NCBI GenBank assembly: GCA_009760855.2
Contig: WPIO01000001.1
Coordinates: forward strand, 8,740,501-8,804,500
Source: Cristatella mucedo
Lineage: Eukaryota; Bryozoa; Phylactolaemata; Cristatellidae
DNA: 64,000 nucleotides
Reading direction: 5' to 3'
Shown here piece by piece: positions 11,331 to 24,029 of the stretch. Numbering within the stretch: position 1 is the first letter of the stretch; every line of letters starts with the position of its first letter. The translations under genes and the position numbers were made by a program. The notes under the pieces are model-generated. The model worked only from the letters and a program-made list of their open reading frames with translations, was not told the origin of the DNA and made no database searches.

Positions 11331-13440
11331 TAGATAAAAGGCGACACCTTATTTATTACCTTTTCATGCAGTTGGCATATGTTACAAGGATTTTGAAAGT
11401 TTGTGTAGTTTCATCCATCTGATAAACATCTATTAGTAGGTCGCAGCGACAAAATGACACCTTCATTTGAATGCATTTCTTACATGTAGGTGTACATATA
11501 TCTAAATGCAATCTGTCATTAACTTTCTTTAAAAAATTCCTGGCATGAAATTTCTTACTATCATTGCCAGCGGCATGTTATTTCTATTCCTCTGTTGTTA
11601 GCTTCATCTGTCTAGTTTACTTCAGGTCATTACAGTCATCTTACGTGAGGTGATGCTACTTACTCTAATCGAACAATTTGTCCTTATTACGTTTTATAAA
11701 TTTAGATATTGAAGAGTTACATCTCGACGGGTAACCTGAGGCTATTTTAGGTTGGAAAAATTCATGCTTACTCCCTTTCATAGCCAGTAAAAAACTCGGT
11801 ATGCCATGCTTGCTCTGTTTGTCATAACTTTCATTCTTAAAATACTAATAATTTGAATAGTCATTAGATTCATTGCTTTGAAGCTCACCAGCACTTGTCT
11901 GCTTTCTATTGAGGTTTTCAGTTTCTTGTGAGGCTCACAGACGTGAGCCCTTGCTTTAGCTGCTCCTTCAAAATTATTTTTTCTTCACAAAAGGACTTCT
12001 GCACAGTTATATTCTACGGCTGCAGCTGCAACTAGCTAACTTAGGTTCACTAGCCAAAAGAATCCTCTCTTATGATTTGTATGCTCCTTTGCTGCCTTAT
12101 TTTATCCGAAATTGAGAATATAATGCATTCTTATAAATCATATCAGGATGATATAAATATAGTAACAAAAGCCAAATACCTAAATATTTAGATAGATTAA
12201 ATTATTGAGTGACAATGGCATATGTTAATTTGAGATTGGATATGGTCGTAGGAGTTTGTACTTGTCCTTAGTCACTCTGTCGTGAGCGTTTCTCCTGGTA
12301 AGCCACTATCTACAAATCATCGCTGTCTTCGTTTTAAATTTTTTTTTCCGATGTCCTTCCATTCACCGGTTATAATAAGTAGTAGCTTTTCACTTATTTG
12401 CCGACTTAAAGCCTACTCGGCTTTCGGTTGGAAAGCTCGTCACCAGTTATTGACGTAATATGTTTACTAACCGCCAGTTCATATCTCCTGGTCACCCCAT
12501 GCCCTCGTTTTCAAACATTTATTCCTCAATCTCCGGGCCTTCGCTTGCAATAATAGCCCACAGCATTCCCGTTATCATTCACGTAGGCCCCTGCATTGTA
12601 TTCAATGGCCTTCGAATGTTCGCAACTCACTTCGACGTATGCCTTCTTAGCAATGCAATATGACACAGTAGAGTGAGAAGAAGTCAAACTTCGGTATATC
12701 AAGATGTATGTGTGAGTATTGTTAAGACGCATACATTAGACCTTAGTGCAGCCTTGTTTGGATATCAGCTTCAAACCTTGTAAATTCCCTAGCTCAGCGA
12801 ATACCTCACTGATCAAAGCGAATTGGAAATTCAAGTTAAGCTTTTCGTGTGCAACATGGCACTAGTATATTTCTTATTTCTGATTATCTATTTTAGTTAT
12901 ACCTGTCAATGTCTCAAGAAATAAAGCTCCAGCATGTCTCATAACATATTGCTAATCGCTGAGATGGAAATAATTTAAATCGAAGAACTGCTTGCCAGTA
13001 ACCTATGGAATTGTGTAAATCATGAGAATTATTAATGCGCCTTGCCAGCTAATTCACAGGTGGTATCTCAATTTTTCAAGAGATGTCAGATTCAAAGCTC
13101 TTTGAAAATTCAGTTTAAAGAGAACATATTGCCTTTTCAGCAATAGTATGATGAGCGCATTCAAGATGCGTCGCTTGGTTTTTCAAACAGACAAATTTAA
13201 GGAAATTAATTTGTATTTCACTGGTGGTTGTTTTTGAAGTGCTTTCTCTTTCATGACCCTTTTAATGTTCGATTTTTATCATTAGACGCTCTTAGTGCAA
13301 ACTTCGGTAAGATAATGCTAATCAGATCTGTCCTGCTGCTTTACTGAACGGAAAACAACCTAATGTGCCGGTTGAACTAGTCATGAGTCCGTACGTTTAT
13401 TTAAGCAAACCGGCATAGCGATTCCCACTGTGCGCATGCC
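11331..13440. other. AT-rich stretch, no gene recognised
   Basis: About 2 kb without coding potential or a repeat family I recognise. Confidence 0.35.
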
Positions 13441-13860
13441 TCGGCCTTCCTGAACGGGGCGATACATAAAATCTATGTCAATGAATAATGACGTCGGAGT
13501 CCTGCTGCTTTTGTGTGTCATTTACATCTTTGTCTGTAGCCAGAGCCGGCTTCAATGGCACGCGGAAAATCGTTGGTCCAATAATGACTCCTGGTAGCAG
13601 GAAACTGTCCCAGACAAAGGACGGCAGATGACAAATGGGTGTATCCGAAGGTGTAGGGATCCGGTCTCAGCACGGCTTCGTGACAAAGCGGTCTTGCTGT
13701 CTGCAACATGCCTGCCAATAAATACCTATGCGAGCGACAGCGTAAATCCATCCAAAAAAGCAAAATCATGGTACGCATCGGTATGTACATGGAATGTGAG
13801 ATATTACGCAGGTAAACGGAAAGTCTTTGAGCATAGATAACGCCTAGTACATAGGGCTAA
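13441..13860. other. Unassigned open frames on both strands
   Basis: Overlapping frames at 13518-13790 (minus) and 13628-13840 (plus) are locally GC-richer than the surroundings. A good plus-strand acceptor (TTTACATCTTTGTCTGTAG, ending near 13540) is followed by a short open frame reading FNGTRKIVGPIMTPGS before a stop. No family is recognised; it could be a terminal exon or chance. Confidence 0.25.
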
Positions 13861-15224
13861 TTGATTCCTGCAGCTACTGCTGTACCGACCATTGCGGATA
13901 CGTATAATCGGAAAGTGTGGATAGCAGTTCATTTCTTCTCTATTCTTGCAATACCAGATAGCTCCATTTGAAAATACTAATTGCTGGTGATCAAGATTTG
14001 CTTCTAAAATTGGTAGCGTGCCATTCTAAATTTTTAACTGCAGTACCTTTTAAAAGGATGGCTGAAAGAAAAAGAAAACGATTTACTTAGCACTGAACTA
14101 TAGGTGCATTTATTGTGGTCAGCTCTTGCGGTTAAAAATTTCCGACCATACATTCCAACCCATAGCTGACCAAAAACGAGAACAGATTGTTATTGGCTGT
14201 CCAACACTAACATCCATTTTAGGTTAAGCCCAATTTTAGCATGCATGAGCTAGGATAAAAAGTTAAAACTGCATTTTCAGGACGCTTTGATGTACCTCAG
14301 CCCTTCAACATTGATTGCATGGCACTCAGACAAAACGTGGACAGATGTAGCAAGCCGGCTATAAATGTCGGTGTCTAAGGAAGTGCTGAAATTCAATAAA
14401 AGTCATTTGAAAAGATCCTTATGGTTACAGCTTTGTTTTTACTGATAACCTACATATTTAGCCATCTACCTAGGGTGTTGTTTCTGTTGTGGTTATATTT
14501 GCAATACAATGTCAATTTTGTGCTCAAGTGTATTTAGTAGCTCAGTGTTCATAGCAAGCCAGTTCCAGCCTATACAATATAAAAGTATGTATCGGTCTTC
14601 AATTATTTGTAGATAGAATGCTTTACTTCTGTAGCCTTGCTACTTAGTTTGTTCAAGCTGTATAATCCTTTAGTCAAACCAGACATGTTCTTGCCAGGGC
14701 TCCATGTGGTAGACAACAGCTCTCTGGAAGTCTTTGCAAAATTCCTCGTGCCCAGCTGGATGGCTTGTCCTCTATTTCTGTAACCAGAACGACGCCGCTC
14801 ACGTTGACTAGAATCTTAAGATTTTTCGGATGAATGTAAACTCACTGCTGTGAACGTGGTTTTCCTTTCATAATAATTGGGTGAGGAGCATCAGGTTTGA
14901 CCTTCTCTTTTAGGTCACCACGATAGCATTTTCCAAAATGTTCAATTGCAGCAAACACGATAAAAATAAGTCGTGAGGACTCCCTTATTACGCATAGGAA
15001 GACGCATTGACTTCAGTAGATGCTGTAAGAGAGTCATATAAGATGAGTCACATCCTTCTTATTCTTTATGAAAAAATAAGCTATGATTCTGTCGTCCTGC
15101 CTGTAACACATGAATGCTTCAAACTTTATGTCTGCAAATATCTGACGGGCCGAGCACTGTTGGTGGTCAACGCCTGTCACTTACATACGCTGGTCTCTTT
15201 AATAATAACAATATTTTTTATATT
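13861..15224. other. No feature recognised
   Basis: Short frames only (for example 15007-15243, 78 codons), without motifs. Confidence 0.3.
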
Positions 15225-16135
15225 TCGCCCTCAACGAACTTAATATCTTACTGAGAACTTTATATTTGCTGCAAAGGAATCACGATCGAATGGCTAGTGG
15301 TAGCATGCATGCTCAATAAACAACAAGAATAACATGGTTATGGATGGCATGCATAGAGTCAGCATACAAGTATGGTTAGTGGCAGCATCCTCAGTGTCAG
15401 CAGGCATAAGCACATACAGAAAGAATCACAGAGACCCACTAAATGCTGTGAAAAATAGACGCGTTCTTAGGTTCTTTTTAAATGTAGTCACGTCAGCCGA
15501 CTTCATGACGCAAGCCGGATGTGATTTCCAGGTTTTGGTCGCATGCGAACTAAAAGCACGATCTCCAAGGGATTTGAGGTTTACGCGAGGGTTGGTTTAC
15601 TGATTAGATTCCGAAAAATGAGTGTTACGATGCTTAGCCTTTGAGGGAGTAGATCTGATAGATAGGCTGGAGCCTAAGAATGAAGGGTGACCTAAGACCT
15701 AACAGTGAGTAAACCATGAAGTCGATGCGTTATTTGACTGGGAGCTAGTGCAGGTCGGCGAGAAGTGGTGTGGTTCGGCAACAGTGATGCTCACAACAGA
15801 CAAGCCTAGCTGAAGAGCTTTGCACGAGCTGTCAGCACCTGAATTCAGAGGCCCGAAAAGCAGCAAGCAGTGAGCTAGAGAAGTCGAGACGAGATGTCAC
15901 AACAGCCTTGACCAATTTAGATGTGATATCCCTGTCTAAACAAGCCCGAATTTTAGCAATGTTATGTAGCTGAGAGTAAGCAGACTTGATTCTGAAGGTG
16001 AATGATTACTTTGGAACAGAACAACTAGATGTCGTGCAGATTTAAGAAGACGTATGTTCAAAGAGTCAATTGTGAGCGTTAACCTTTCCAATTTCTGAAT
16101 CGCATTTCGTTCGCCCATAACTAGTAAGTTAGTCA
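15225..16135 (-). mobile_element. LINE-B 3' fragment, about 0.9 kb
   Basis: In reverse it covers the stretch from the region near the FLKLNDDKT block to a decayed tail. Landmarks are GGTTAGTGGCAGCATCCTCA (about 15376), CAGAGACCCACTAAATGCTG and the TCTAAACAAGCCCGAATTTT block (about 15934), all shared with 48095-49075. Confidence 0.75.
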
Positions 16136-16150
16136 GTCACGTGGGCCCTA

Positions 16151-16265
16151 GCGTTTGCAATGACCACATGAAAGGTAACCGAGCCGTATTTACTTATGCT
16201 TCATGTAAAGCCGTAAGCGATATCAGAGCTTATTTTACAGGCCTCCTTTGAAACCAAATGACCCG
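16151..16265. repeat. Dispersed repeat, copy 2 (partner 10243-10357)
   Basis: Diverged copy of 10243-10357. It lies just left of the LINE-B scrap at 16268. Confidence 0.5.
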
Positions 16266-16267
16266 AG

Positions 16268-16345
16268 GTTCTTTAATTGTAGACAGGTCAGCAGACGTTA
16301 GGATGTCATGCCTTGGTGAGTTCCATGCTGTGGCCATGATTCTAC
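16268..16345 (-). mobile_element. LINE-B scrap
   Basis: In reverse it encodes TAWNSPRHDILTSADLSTIK, an altered form of the LINE-B segment KAWNSLPTHVTTSTDLTTFK seen in other copies. Confidence 0.5.
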
Positions 16346-16499
16346 AGTCGTCCCTCAGTACTTCGCGCTTCGACTCTCTCGGCTTCACTCTATCGAGGTT
16401 TTTTAAAATATCTTCATTAAAAAGTGAAAATGATGCAAGTCGCGCTCGGTTGTCTGAGTCAATTACACACCGTTGCATCATAATTAAAATTAAAATTAC

Positions 16500-16969
16500 T
16501 GTACGTACGGGCTGTTGGTCTATTTATTCGAGCACATCCACAAATCCTTCAACGTTAGGTGCAGCCTCAGTGAGAGCAGTAACCTTGCTCTTCTTTGACG
16601 TGCAGCACACCTCTTCATCATCATCGAACAAATTGCAACATTTTCATGAGTTAGCGGTTGTGTGTAAAAACTGCGTGTGTAACAATATGTACACTTATAA
16701 TATAGTATTTGCAACGTCTAATATTTCTTATTATCCCTTACTTTGTCTAATATATGAGGTAATACGGGTGCAATGGTGACTAAAAGGGTGTTATTTCAGG
16801 TCCAGCAGGCTTTGATAACGCTGAAACCAAATTAGAGGGTCTTGAAGAGGTTTTCCGTGCTCTAGTTATAAAAATATTCAATTTATAAATAAAGAATCGT
16901 ACTTTTGGGAAAATCGCCTATCGCGGCAGAGTCTGGAACCGATTAACCTCGATAAACGAGCGATGACTG
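16500..16969 (-). mobile_element. pogo/Tigger-type DNA transposon remnant with one terminal inverted repeat
   Basis: The right end, read in reverse, starts CAGTCATCGCTCGTTTATCG and is followed by a TA at 16970-16971, the expected target duplication base pair. The inner TAATCGGTTCCAGAC and TATTTATAAATTG blocks resemble Tigger/pogo termini as I know them. At about 16525-16626 in reverse an acidic tail DDDEEVCCTSKKSK leads into TALTEAAPNVEGFVDVLE and a stop, like the C-terminus of a pogo-family transposase. Most of the transposase and the other end are gone. Confidence 0.6.
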
Positions 16970-17039
16970 TATTCAGTATTCTAAGCGCCACGAGAACTTA
17001 GGCACATAGGCATTAGCCTTGTGCTAAGAAAAAACCAAG

Positions 17040-17515
17040 GGCAAGGGCATGTTCAGATCCACTTCCCTACCTGGCTAAGCAGCGTAGTACTCGCTTTTCA
17101 GAATCTAATCGTTTACCTATACCTCCTACGAACCTTAAATCCTTTAGAGACCGTGCCTTTAGTTCGTACGCTCCCAATGCCTGGAACTCACTTCCGACTT
17201 GCATCACGAAATCCCCCAAATTGACCATATTTAAAAAGAAACTAACAAACCCATCTCTTGATCACTCTATTGAGTGGGTCCCTGTTTTCGTCATTTATGT
17301 GCTTATGCATGCTGACACTGTGCATGCTGCCACTAACCACACTTGTATGCTGATCCTGTGCACGTCACCCCTGAACATGTTATTCTTGTTCTTTATTAAG
17401 CATGCTACCACTAACCATTCGATCGTGCTTCCTTAGCAGCAAATGTAAAGTTTCTAGAAAGAGATTTTGAGTTCTCTTCGGGTGCTATATCAATTGCTTG
17501 TATAATAACTACTAC
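17040..17515 (+). mobile_element. LINE-B 3' fragment
   Basis: ACCTTAAATCCTTTAGAGAC (about 17132) through TGCATGCTGCCACTAACCAC (about 17322) to AAATGTAAAGTTTCTAGAAA and a decayed tail. Colinear with 19780-20598. Confidence 0.8.
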
Positions 17516-18070
17516 TGGTAATGTAATGCATGCAAAGCTTAAATGGTGCCAGAGAGTTAGTGAGTTGCTAATCTTTCACTCAACGAAGACGAAAGTGGAC
17601 ATTAGTACTGTCACTAGAAAGGTAGTCGATTGCAATGGCGAGCTCCTGAACTGGTGACTAGTCTAGAGAGTTTGCATGAATTTAAATCTAGTTGCCTAAG
17701 CCACACCCTAAGCACATCGTTGTCACAAAGGGACAACTTTTTCTGAAAACGACCGTTATCCGTAAATAGTAATTGAATAGCTTACGATCTTGGCTGGTTA
17801 AGCAGATAAGTAAGATCCATCGAGAGGCGGACCCATCTCTCTGACCTGAGATCACAGATGCGTACTTACCGGTTCAACAGTCCACTTTAGGTTCTGCAGA
17901 ATTGTGTGGAGACATAGAACAGGGAATGCTTATCTAAAGAAATTAGCAGATGATTTCCCACAGACAGGCTTGTTCATTATTTTTGTAAATTAGCTAAAAA
18001 CATCGCACAGTCGAGTTCATCTGGATGCTGCAGCACGGCCGTAAACCTTGTAGCTAGCATTCCCTGTCCC
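17516..18070. other. No feature recognised
   Basis: Unique-looking sequence leading into the CT microsatellite. Confidence 0.3.
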
Positions 18071-18200
<130 letters not shown>

Positions 18201-18377
18201 CCAGGTCTTCCTTAAGCGTCATCGATATGTAAGAAAGAGCTTGTTCTGCCTTAGCGAGTGTAAATCAGGAGCACTGACCATACAGCAGCTGCCACAGCAA
18301 TGGGAAGCACGCTGGCAGGCAGGGACGCTTCGTTGCACAAGTCGTTAGGGCACTGGCTTGAGCTTGACAGTGAGAAT

Positions 18378-18457
18378 TTGAAGGGCCTACTATGCTAACA
18401 TGCCCCTCAAATAGAGGTGAGCCCAACGCATGGACGCCTAACTGCTCGGCCATCACT
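18378..18457 (-). repeat. tRNA-Ser-like relic
   Basis: In reverse it starts GTGATGGCCGAGCAGTTAGG, like the acceptor/D-arm start and box A of a class II serine-type tRNA, and about 60 bases later has CCTTCAAATTCTCACTG, like a box B. The stems do not pair well, so it is a tRNA-derived relic, not a working tRNA gene. Confidence 0.4.
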
Positions 18458-18545
18458 AGGCTAGTACAAAATCACGCTGAGCCGAAGCCTATCTAGGCGA
18501 GGGTCGTTTACTAATTTTGAAAGTCAGCTGGAAGCCGCGAAAGCC

Positions 18546-18583
18546 GCTCGGCCATGCCGCTGGAAGCCGTGGCATGGCCGAGC
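18546..18583. repeat. Perfect 13-bp inverted repeat (hairpin) with tRNA-like arm
   Basis: GCTCGGCCATGCC at 18546-18558 is followed after 12 bases by its exact reverse complement GGCATGGCCGAGC at 18571-18583. The right arm contains ATGGCCGAGC, the same as the tRNA-Ser-like start about 100 bp to the left. Confidence 0.8.
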
Positions 18584-18589
18584 TCGAAG

Positions 18590-19779
18590 GAGGGGGCTGT
18601 CTTCAAGAGCTCAACGGTTGAGTCGCTGTATTATTGTGATCTGTTTTAGGTGCTGCATAATAAAATGCACATCTTCTGTGTTAAAAACGCAATGACTGGT
18701 GGATTTAGAGAAACCCTTGAAATAATAACCTACTAATTCAAGAATCTTGCAAAATTGAATCGCCAAAAATTGAACATCTAAAAGCACGTTTTAATAAAGA
18801 GTTCAATATTGTAGCCTTTATTAGATAGGCTTCTGTGAGCGGCTTCTTTAGATTTTTATGATCGCACCGGTCATTTTAACATGAAAAGGCCAACAAGGCA
18901 CTCCCTAGCTACGTACGAAGCTTGAGCTTGACTATCATTCGTCGGTTTTGCCCTTTCATCTGCCGCCTTTGGTAAAGCTGCCAGTACAAAAGGAGTCACA
19001 AATACTTCCATCTGACACGACGTGCAGAGGCTCTCGTTGGTTGCAGAATCATAAATAAGCCTCGTCCGGCATCGACTGCTGACTACTAGAGATACACTCA
19101 CATACCCTGTCATCTTCAGATATCTAGTGATAGCTTCTATTTCCTTACAAAAAACTCACAGTGCTGCCAACAAGTCCTACATCGGGATCCAAACCTGTCG
19201 GCAACTAGACAGGTTCTGTTCATTCGCTGCTGGCAAAAGCCTACCTAAGTGGTTTCCCGTCTTATTTGTGTATTCCGTTTTCCGCATCTGTTTGATCGAA
19301 TCGAGCAATCCTGCATAGAAGACAACGTGTAATTTCCGCTGCAGCTAACGCTAACAGCACCATCAAAGCCGACAAAACCGCAGACGTAGCATTTAATTGC
19401 CTGAGTCGTATATATACCTACAAAGTAAGAACATTCTTAGTTTCGCTGTACCTTAGACGATCAGCAGATACTACACGAAAGAATTGCTATACGAACAATG
19501 CACTCTGATAGTAAAAGCATTGAATGTTTGTACATCTCAAGCTTCACTTCGTAGTAGGCATTCCAAAACTGTATATTCAAAGCCAAAGCAGCAACGGCCG
19601 TGGGGTCTGCAGACTTGAGGCGGAAATTAAAAAAGCAGCTCCTTTTATGATCCAAAGGCTTCGGATAAAATATAATATTCATGTTCATTATCAAGCGTAG
19701 GCATGCTACAGCATTTAGATGGCTTTTCTTGAGCTTGCTGGTTAACTAGCGGTTCCAAAAGTATAATCTTTAAGAGCTA
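18590..19779. other. No feature recognised
   Basis: Short frames on both strands (18871-19113, 19461-19694 minus; 19127-19318 plus) have no recognisable motif. Confidence 0.3.
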
Positions 19780-20598
19780 GATGAGTAACAATCTTGAGTT
19801 TCAAAAGTATAACATGACATCTACAATCAAGTCTGCCTGCTTTCAGCTACATAACATTGCTAAAACTCGGGCTTGGTTAGATAAGGATACCACGTCTAAG
19901 CTGGTCCATTCATTCGTGACATCCCGTTTTGGCTTCAGTAATTCAATGCTTGCTGGTCTACCGACATGTGCAATCAGGCGATTACAGCTGGTGCAAAACT
20001 CCCGCTGCTAGGCTTGATTGTCGTGAGCGTTGCCACATCACACCCCTTCTCACCGACCTGCACTGGCTCCCAGTCAAGCAACGGATCAACTTCATGGTTC
20101 CGTCGCTCACTTTTAGGTCACTTCGTTGTTTTGGCTCCAGCCTATCTCTCAGATCTACTCCCCCACCAGGCCAAGCATAGTATCACCAGCTGTTTGGAAT
20201 CCAATAGTTTACCAATACCTCATACAAACCTCAAATCCTTTGGAGACCGTGCATTTAGTTCGTATGCTCCCAAATCCCGACTTGTGTCAAAACATCCGAT
20301 GACTTGATGACATTTAAACAGAACTTACATATACCTATTTAGGACAGTCTTTAGTGGGTCCCTGTGATTTTTCTTCTTATTTGCTGATACGTGCTGACAC
20401 TATGCATGCTGCCACTAACCACACTTGCATGCTAACCCGGTGCATGTCACCCCTAACCATGTTATTCATGCTGTTTATCAAGCATGATGTTACTCACCAC
20501 TCAATCGCCTTTCCCTTTGCAGCAAATGTAAAGCACCTAGAAAGAGATTGAGTTCTCTGAGGGCGCTTTATCAAGTGCATTATTATTATTATTATCCT
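19780..20598 (+). mobile_element. LINE-B 3' fragment, about 0.8 kb
   Basis: Encodes, with frameshifts, TIKSACFQLHNIAKTRAWLD, TSKLVHSFVTSRFGF, then the C-terminal region. It ends in AAATGTAAAGCACCTAGAAA and TTATTATTATTATTAT at 20579-20595. Confidence 0.85.
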
Positions 20599-20661
20599 AA
20601 GGAATAGTCATTTAGGCTCAGCCGTGAGCTACGGGCTGTGGTTTGCTATTAAGTAATGCTT

Positions 20662-20815
20662 TGCTGATCACACAGCCACCTTAAAGTAGCTGCAGAAGAA
20701 TCTTAACGGCTATTAACCAGCTAGCAGTCGGCAATAGAGGGTTTCCTGCCTTCGGGCTAGTATCAGCGACCTGAGTGGCAAAGAGCAAGCACCCTACCCC
20801 TCGGTTAAGACCTGG
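20662..20815 (-). repeat. SINE2 (tRNA-like) copy, decayed
   Basis: Reverse of the SINE2 body: AATCTTAACGGCTATTAACC and GCAGTCGGCAATAGAGG, then a degraded box B and AAGAGCAAGCACCCTACC (box A side). Confidence 0.5.
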
Positions 20816-21239
20816 GAAGGGCCATACGAACTATCCTCGATGTGGCTGTGGAATAGACAGGTCTTAGCTATTTAATGCTGCTGTGCCCTCACGCTACTTC
20901 AGGCATACCAGCATGCATTGAGGCAGAATCTGAAACTCCTTAGCGGTGCTTCGAGATCCGAGCTTAACCGATATTTTTCATTCATTGGTAAGGGCTGGCA
21001 TCGGTAATTATGCTGTGTTTTTCGAGGAGATTTTAGCGTTGGAGCCGTCATAGTGTTTTCGTAACAATAATATCCAAACGTATTTACGTACCTTAAAATC
21101 ATAACGCTGGGGCTCATTACATACGGCCACGTTTACAAAGTTAAGTTTAGTAAGAAACAGTAAAATCAATGCACCTTGCACAATATTGTACATGAAAGGG
21201 TTTTAGGTACTCAGATAAGTCGAATATTGTATGATACCT
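20816..21239. other. No feature recognised
   Basis: Short minus-strand frames only, no motif. Confidence 0.3.
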
Positions 21240-21754
21240 ATTTCATATTGCTAGACTCAGTTCCGCAGTAGCAACCTGAATTTGTTTCTTGTGAGGATCA
21301 AGCACTTAAAGCATTCATGTTAGGCTAGTATCTTACTCCGTTGATGAAAAGAAATTTTTTTCAATAGCTATAGAATAAGCGTTAGCTAGCAGAACAGTAT
21401 AATAGCTCTCAGTAAAGAATTAAGGTTTCACCTGGTCAGTATGTGTTCATCAGACCGTGTACAACAGCAGCAATCAAGTAAAGCAGCTACATTCTTGTAG
21501 TTTACAAGCTCCGCTAGCACACATTATAAAGTTACAATAAAATCCAAAATACTTGCTCTGAATGATCATAAAATACAATTGTCTTTCTACAAAGCTTATA
21601 CTTACAGTGTATGACTTAAGTAACATATAACCATATTTTAGAAACAAATCTTGTTGCTGTCGCATCCACCGATAGCGATTATTGGCCACTGCTAGGTTAA
21701 TTGGCAGGTCTGAGAAATTCTTCGGACTTTGTCTTCATATGCATAATTCTTTCC

Positions 21755-21873
21755 GATAGCGCTCTAAGAGAACTTAATCTCTATTTAGTAGCTTCTCATA
21801 TGCCACGAGGCTTGAGTCCATGACCTCAGCATTGAATACATTCACCACGATCCAGGTCGAGGCTAGTACCTGT
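21755..21873 (-). repeat. SINE1 remnant inside duplication copy B
   Basis: Counterpart of 929-1036: AGAGAACTTAATCTCTATTT (tail in reverse), then CCATGACCTCAGC (degenerate box B side). Confidence 0.55.
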
Positions 21874-22249
21874 ATGAGCTTGGTTTGATTTCATGCGTTT
21901 AACATCTGCTATGCACAGCTTCACACTATAAAATTTGCCGTAGCCTCACTCCCTACCAGTTTAGCAGAGAAGCCAGTCATGCATTGCCTTCTTTTGCAAT
22001 GCTAAGTAACTCTCTGCAAACATAACTTTTTACAGCAGTTTGACACATGGTGGAACGAATACCCTCCTGTAGCTATGCCGTCACTTATTCGAACCATGGA
22101 AATTCGCATACATGAGAGTTAAGTTGCTGACCTCCAAATTGTGATTCGGACTCGGAGCAGCTCCCTCAGGAACTTACAGATTATCCCGTCAAATTACGGC
22201 AGCAAAAATTGAACTGCTGCCGAACTGCAATGTCGTTAAAAACATTCTT

Positions 22250-23095
22250 CGAGTTGCTTTGGATCCATGACCTAGCTTCGTGTCTGGCAGCAGGTACTTA
22301 TTTCTTGCCTACTAAGTTGAACGTAGCCAGGTTCTTCAGCCAGTATAAAAATCAGGCTGCTACCCAGCTACTAAAAAGCAACCCCGTTTTCTCTCTATCC
22401 GCAACAGGGCTACGTGAGTTCACATAAAGCATGTGGACGTCGCCACGACTATTTTAGCCAAGGATGAGTTTGCCTCAGTCAGTGGATTGCTATGGTTAAG
22501 CGGCCCTTCAAATATATGTCAGATAAAGTGAGATTGCAGCTATGAGTATTCGATCAGCGGCCAAGTGCATTAAAGCAAGGTGGCTACTATACAAATAGCT
22601 GCTGGCAACGCCTGCTTAATAGGGCTCACGTCATCTGTATAGGAGCAGCAGGTGTGTCGCAGGCTTATAGCCTGTTGACAGTTATGTCCTTGTTGTTTGT
22701 ACTTTTCCTGCTTAGGACGGGTTTGTTGCCTTTTAATTTCAGCTACTACCTTTAATATCCCCTAGTGGCGAAGCCAGGATTTAAGGGTCTTCAATGTCTG
22801 CTTACAGGCCTGCCCTTGGATGGGAATTTTTGCTGGGTTCTTGGATGAGGTAAAATTATTTCAGGGTCCAGGCAGAAAGGAGTTGAGAGAGCCGTAACAA
22901 GTCCACTGAGTGCAATTCTACTACTGCTTGCTGCTTGCACTGTTGTGCTAAAATACATCGCCACGGTACGGTCTCTTTGGTGTCTTGCAAACTCGTGGTT
23001 AAATGTATAGCAGTTTACTCCAGCGTGCAAGCAAGCCTGTGTGCTGATTCGACCTCTCAGCTGCGATTAGTATGAGCCCGGTATGCTGATGATAA
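22250..23095. other. Block present only in duplication copy B
   Basis: Copy A goes straight from its counterpart of about 22240 to that of about 23100. The block contains a 79-codon minus-strand frame (22791-23030) reading GVNCYTFNHEFARH then a hydrophobic stretch AASSSRIALSGLVTALS. I do not recognise it; it lacks the CxC-LCN signature of a Ly6 last exon. It is either an insertion in B or a deletion in A. Confidence 0.45.
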
Positions 23096-24029
23096 GGCTA
23101 CGATGAGCCGTCTAGTGCTGGCAGTGTATGGAGATGACTCGGGTAACCACTCTGCCGTTTATGCCTACTATTTTGCGTGTGTTCATTGTTTTCAAATCTG
23201 TTGCTATTCGTTGCTATGAGCTAGGCACTCTGGTATTAAACCAGCCCGTTCATATTAACACCAGACTATTTCTGATTAGCAAGCACATCATCCTCCAAAG
23301 ATCGCTTTCATTACTCGCAAGTCAGAGGCTGCCACAGCTTGCGTTCATTTAACGGCTTGGCAGCTCCTCCCGACCTTTGGACCCGTCCCAGTTTGGTGCT
23401 CAGTTCGATGGGTACCTGCTCCCTATGTACAAGCCACTCTCGCGAATCTTGACAGCTAGGTCACAGCCCAGTAGACAGAAGTTCTTTCATTTTCTGAAGA
23501 CACTGTTCGCGTATTTTCCTTGTTGAACTTATTCAGCTTCTCTCTAAGCTCGCTTGCAAGCCTTCGGAGCCAGTTCCTGGCAGAGGACCGCTATGCCGTA
23601 CGACAACCGAGGTTGTCCGGATGCACTGCCTGTCGAAGCGTTCCTCAGCACATTTCTAACAGCACGGTTATTGTCACACAGGCAGTAAATTTACTAAATG
23701 GCTTACCCGGAAATATCGTTAACATCAAATTCCGAACGGCAGCTTGCATCTTCAGGGCACGTCTAAACAGGAGCTCGATCCACTACAGTCTGAAGCACCG
23801 TACATGTCTAATTGCTCCTGGATGTAGCTCTCAAGCCTTGCTGCGTCATCCTATTGGCTGAGAGGGGTATAAACAAAGCGAGCGGTCAGTCAAGGGGTCA
23901 ATAGTCATATAGCCCTGACTGATCCGAGAAGCTTGTGGTGCTCGAGCCATTGAGTCGCGTCTGCCTTGGCAGCCAATAGGCAGTGCTCGGGAATACTCCT
24001 ACAGGATTCTTCTCAAAGACAGCAAAGGT

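Noticed and set aside
16258-16779. 173-codon plus-strand frame
   Set aside because: It crosses a LINE-B scrap and the reverse side of a Tigger remnant, so it is a chance frame over mobile-element DNA.
18378-18457. Functional serine tRNA
   Set aside because: The T-stem and acceptor stem do not pair.
22791-23030. Possible third Ly6 last exon on the minus strand
   Set aside because: It has a Cys and a hydrophobic end but lacks the CxC-LCN signature, shows no acceptor in the right phase, and does not stop soon after the hydrophobic run.
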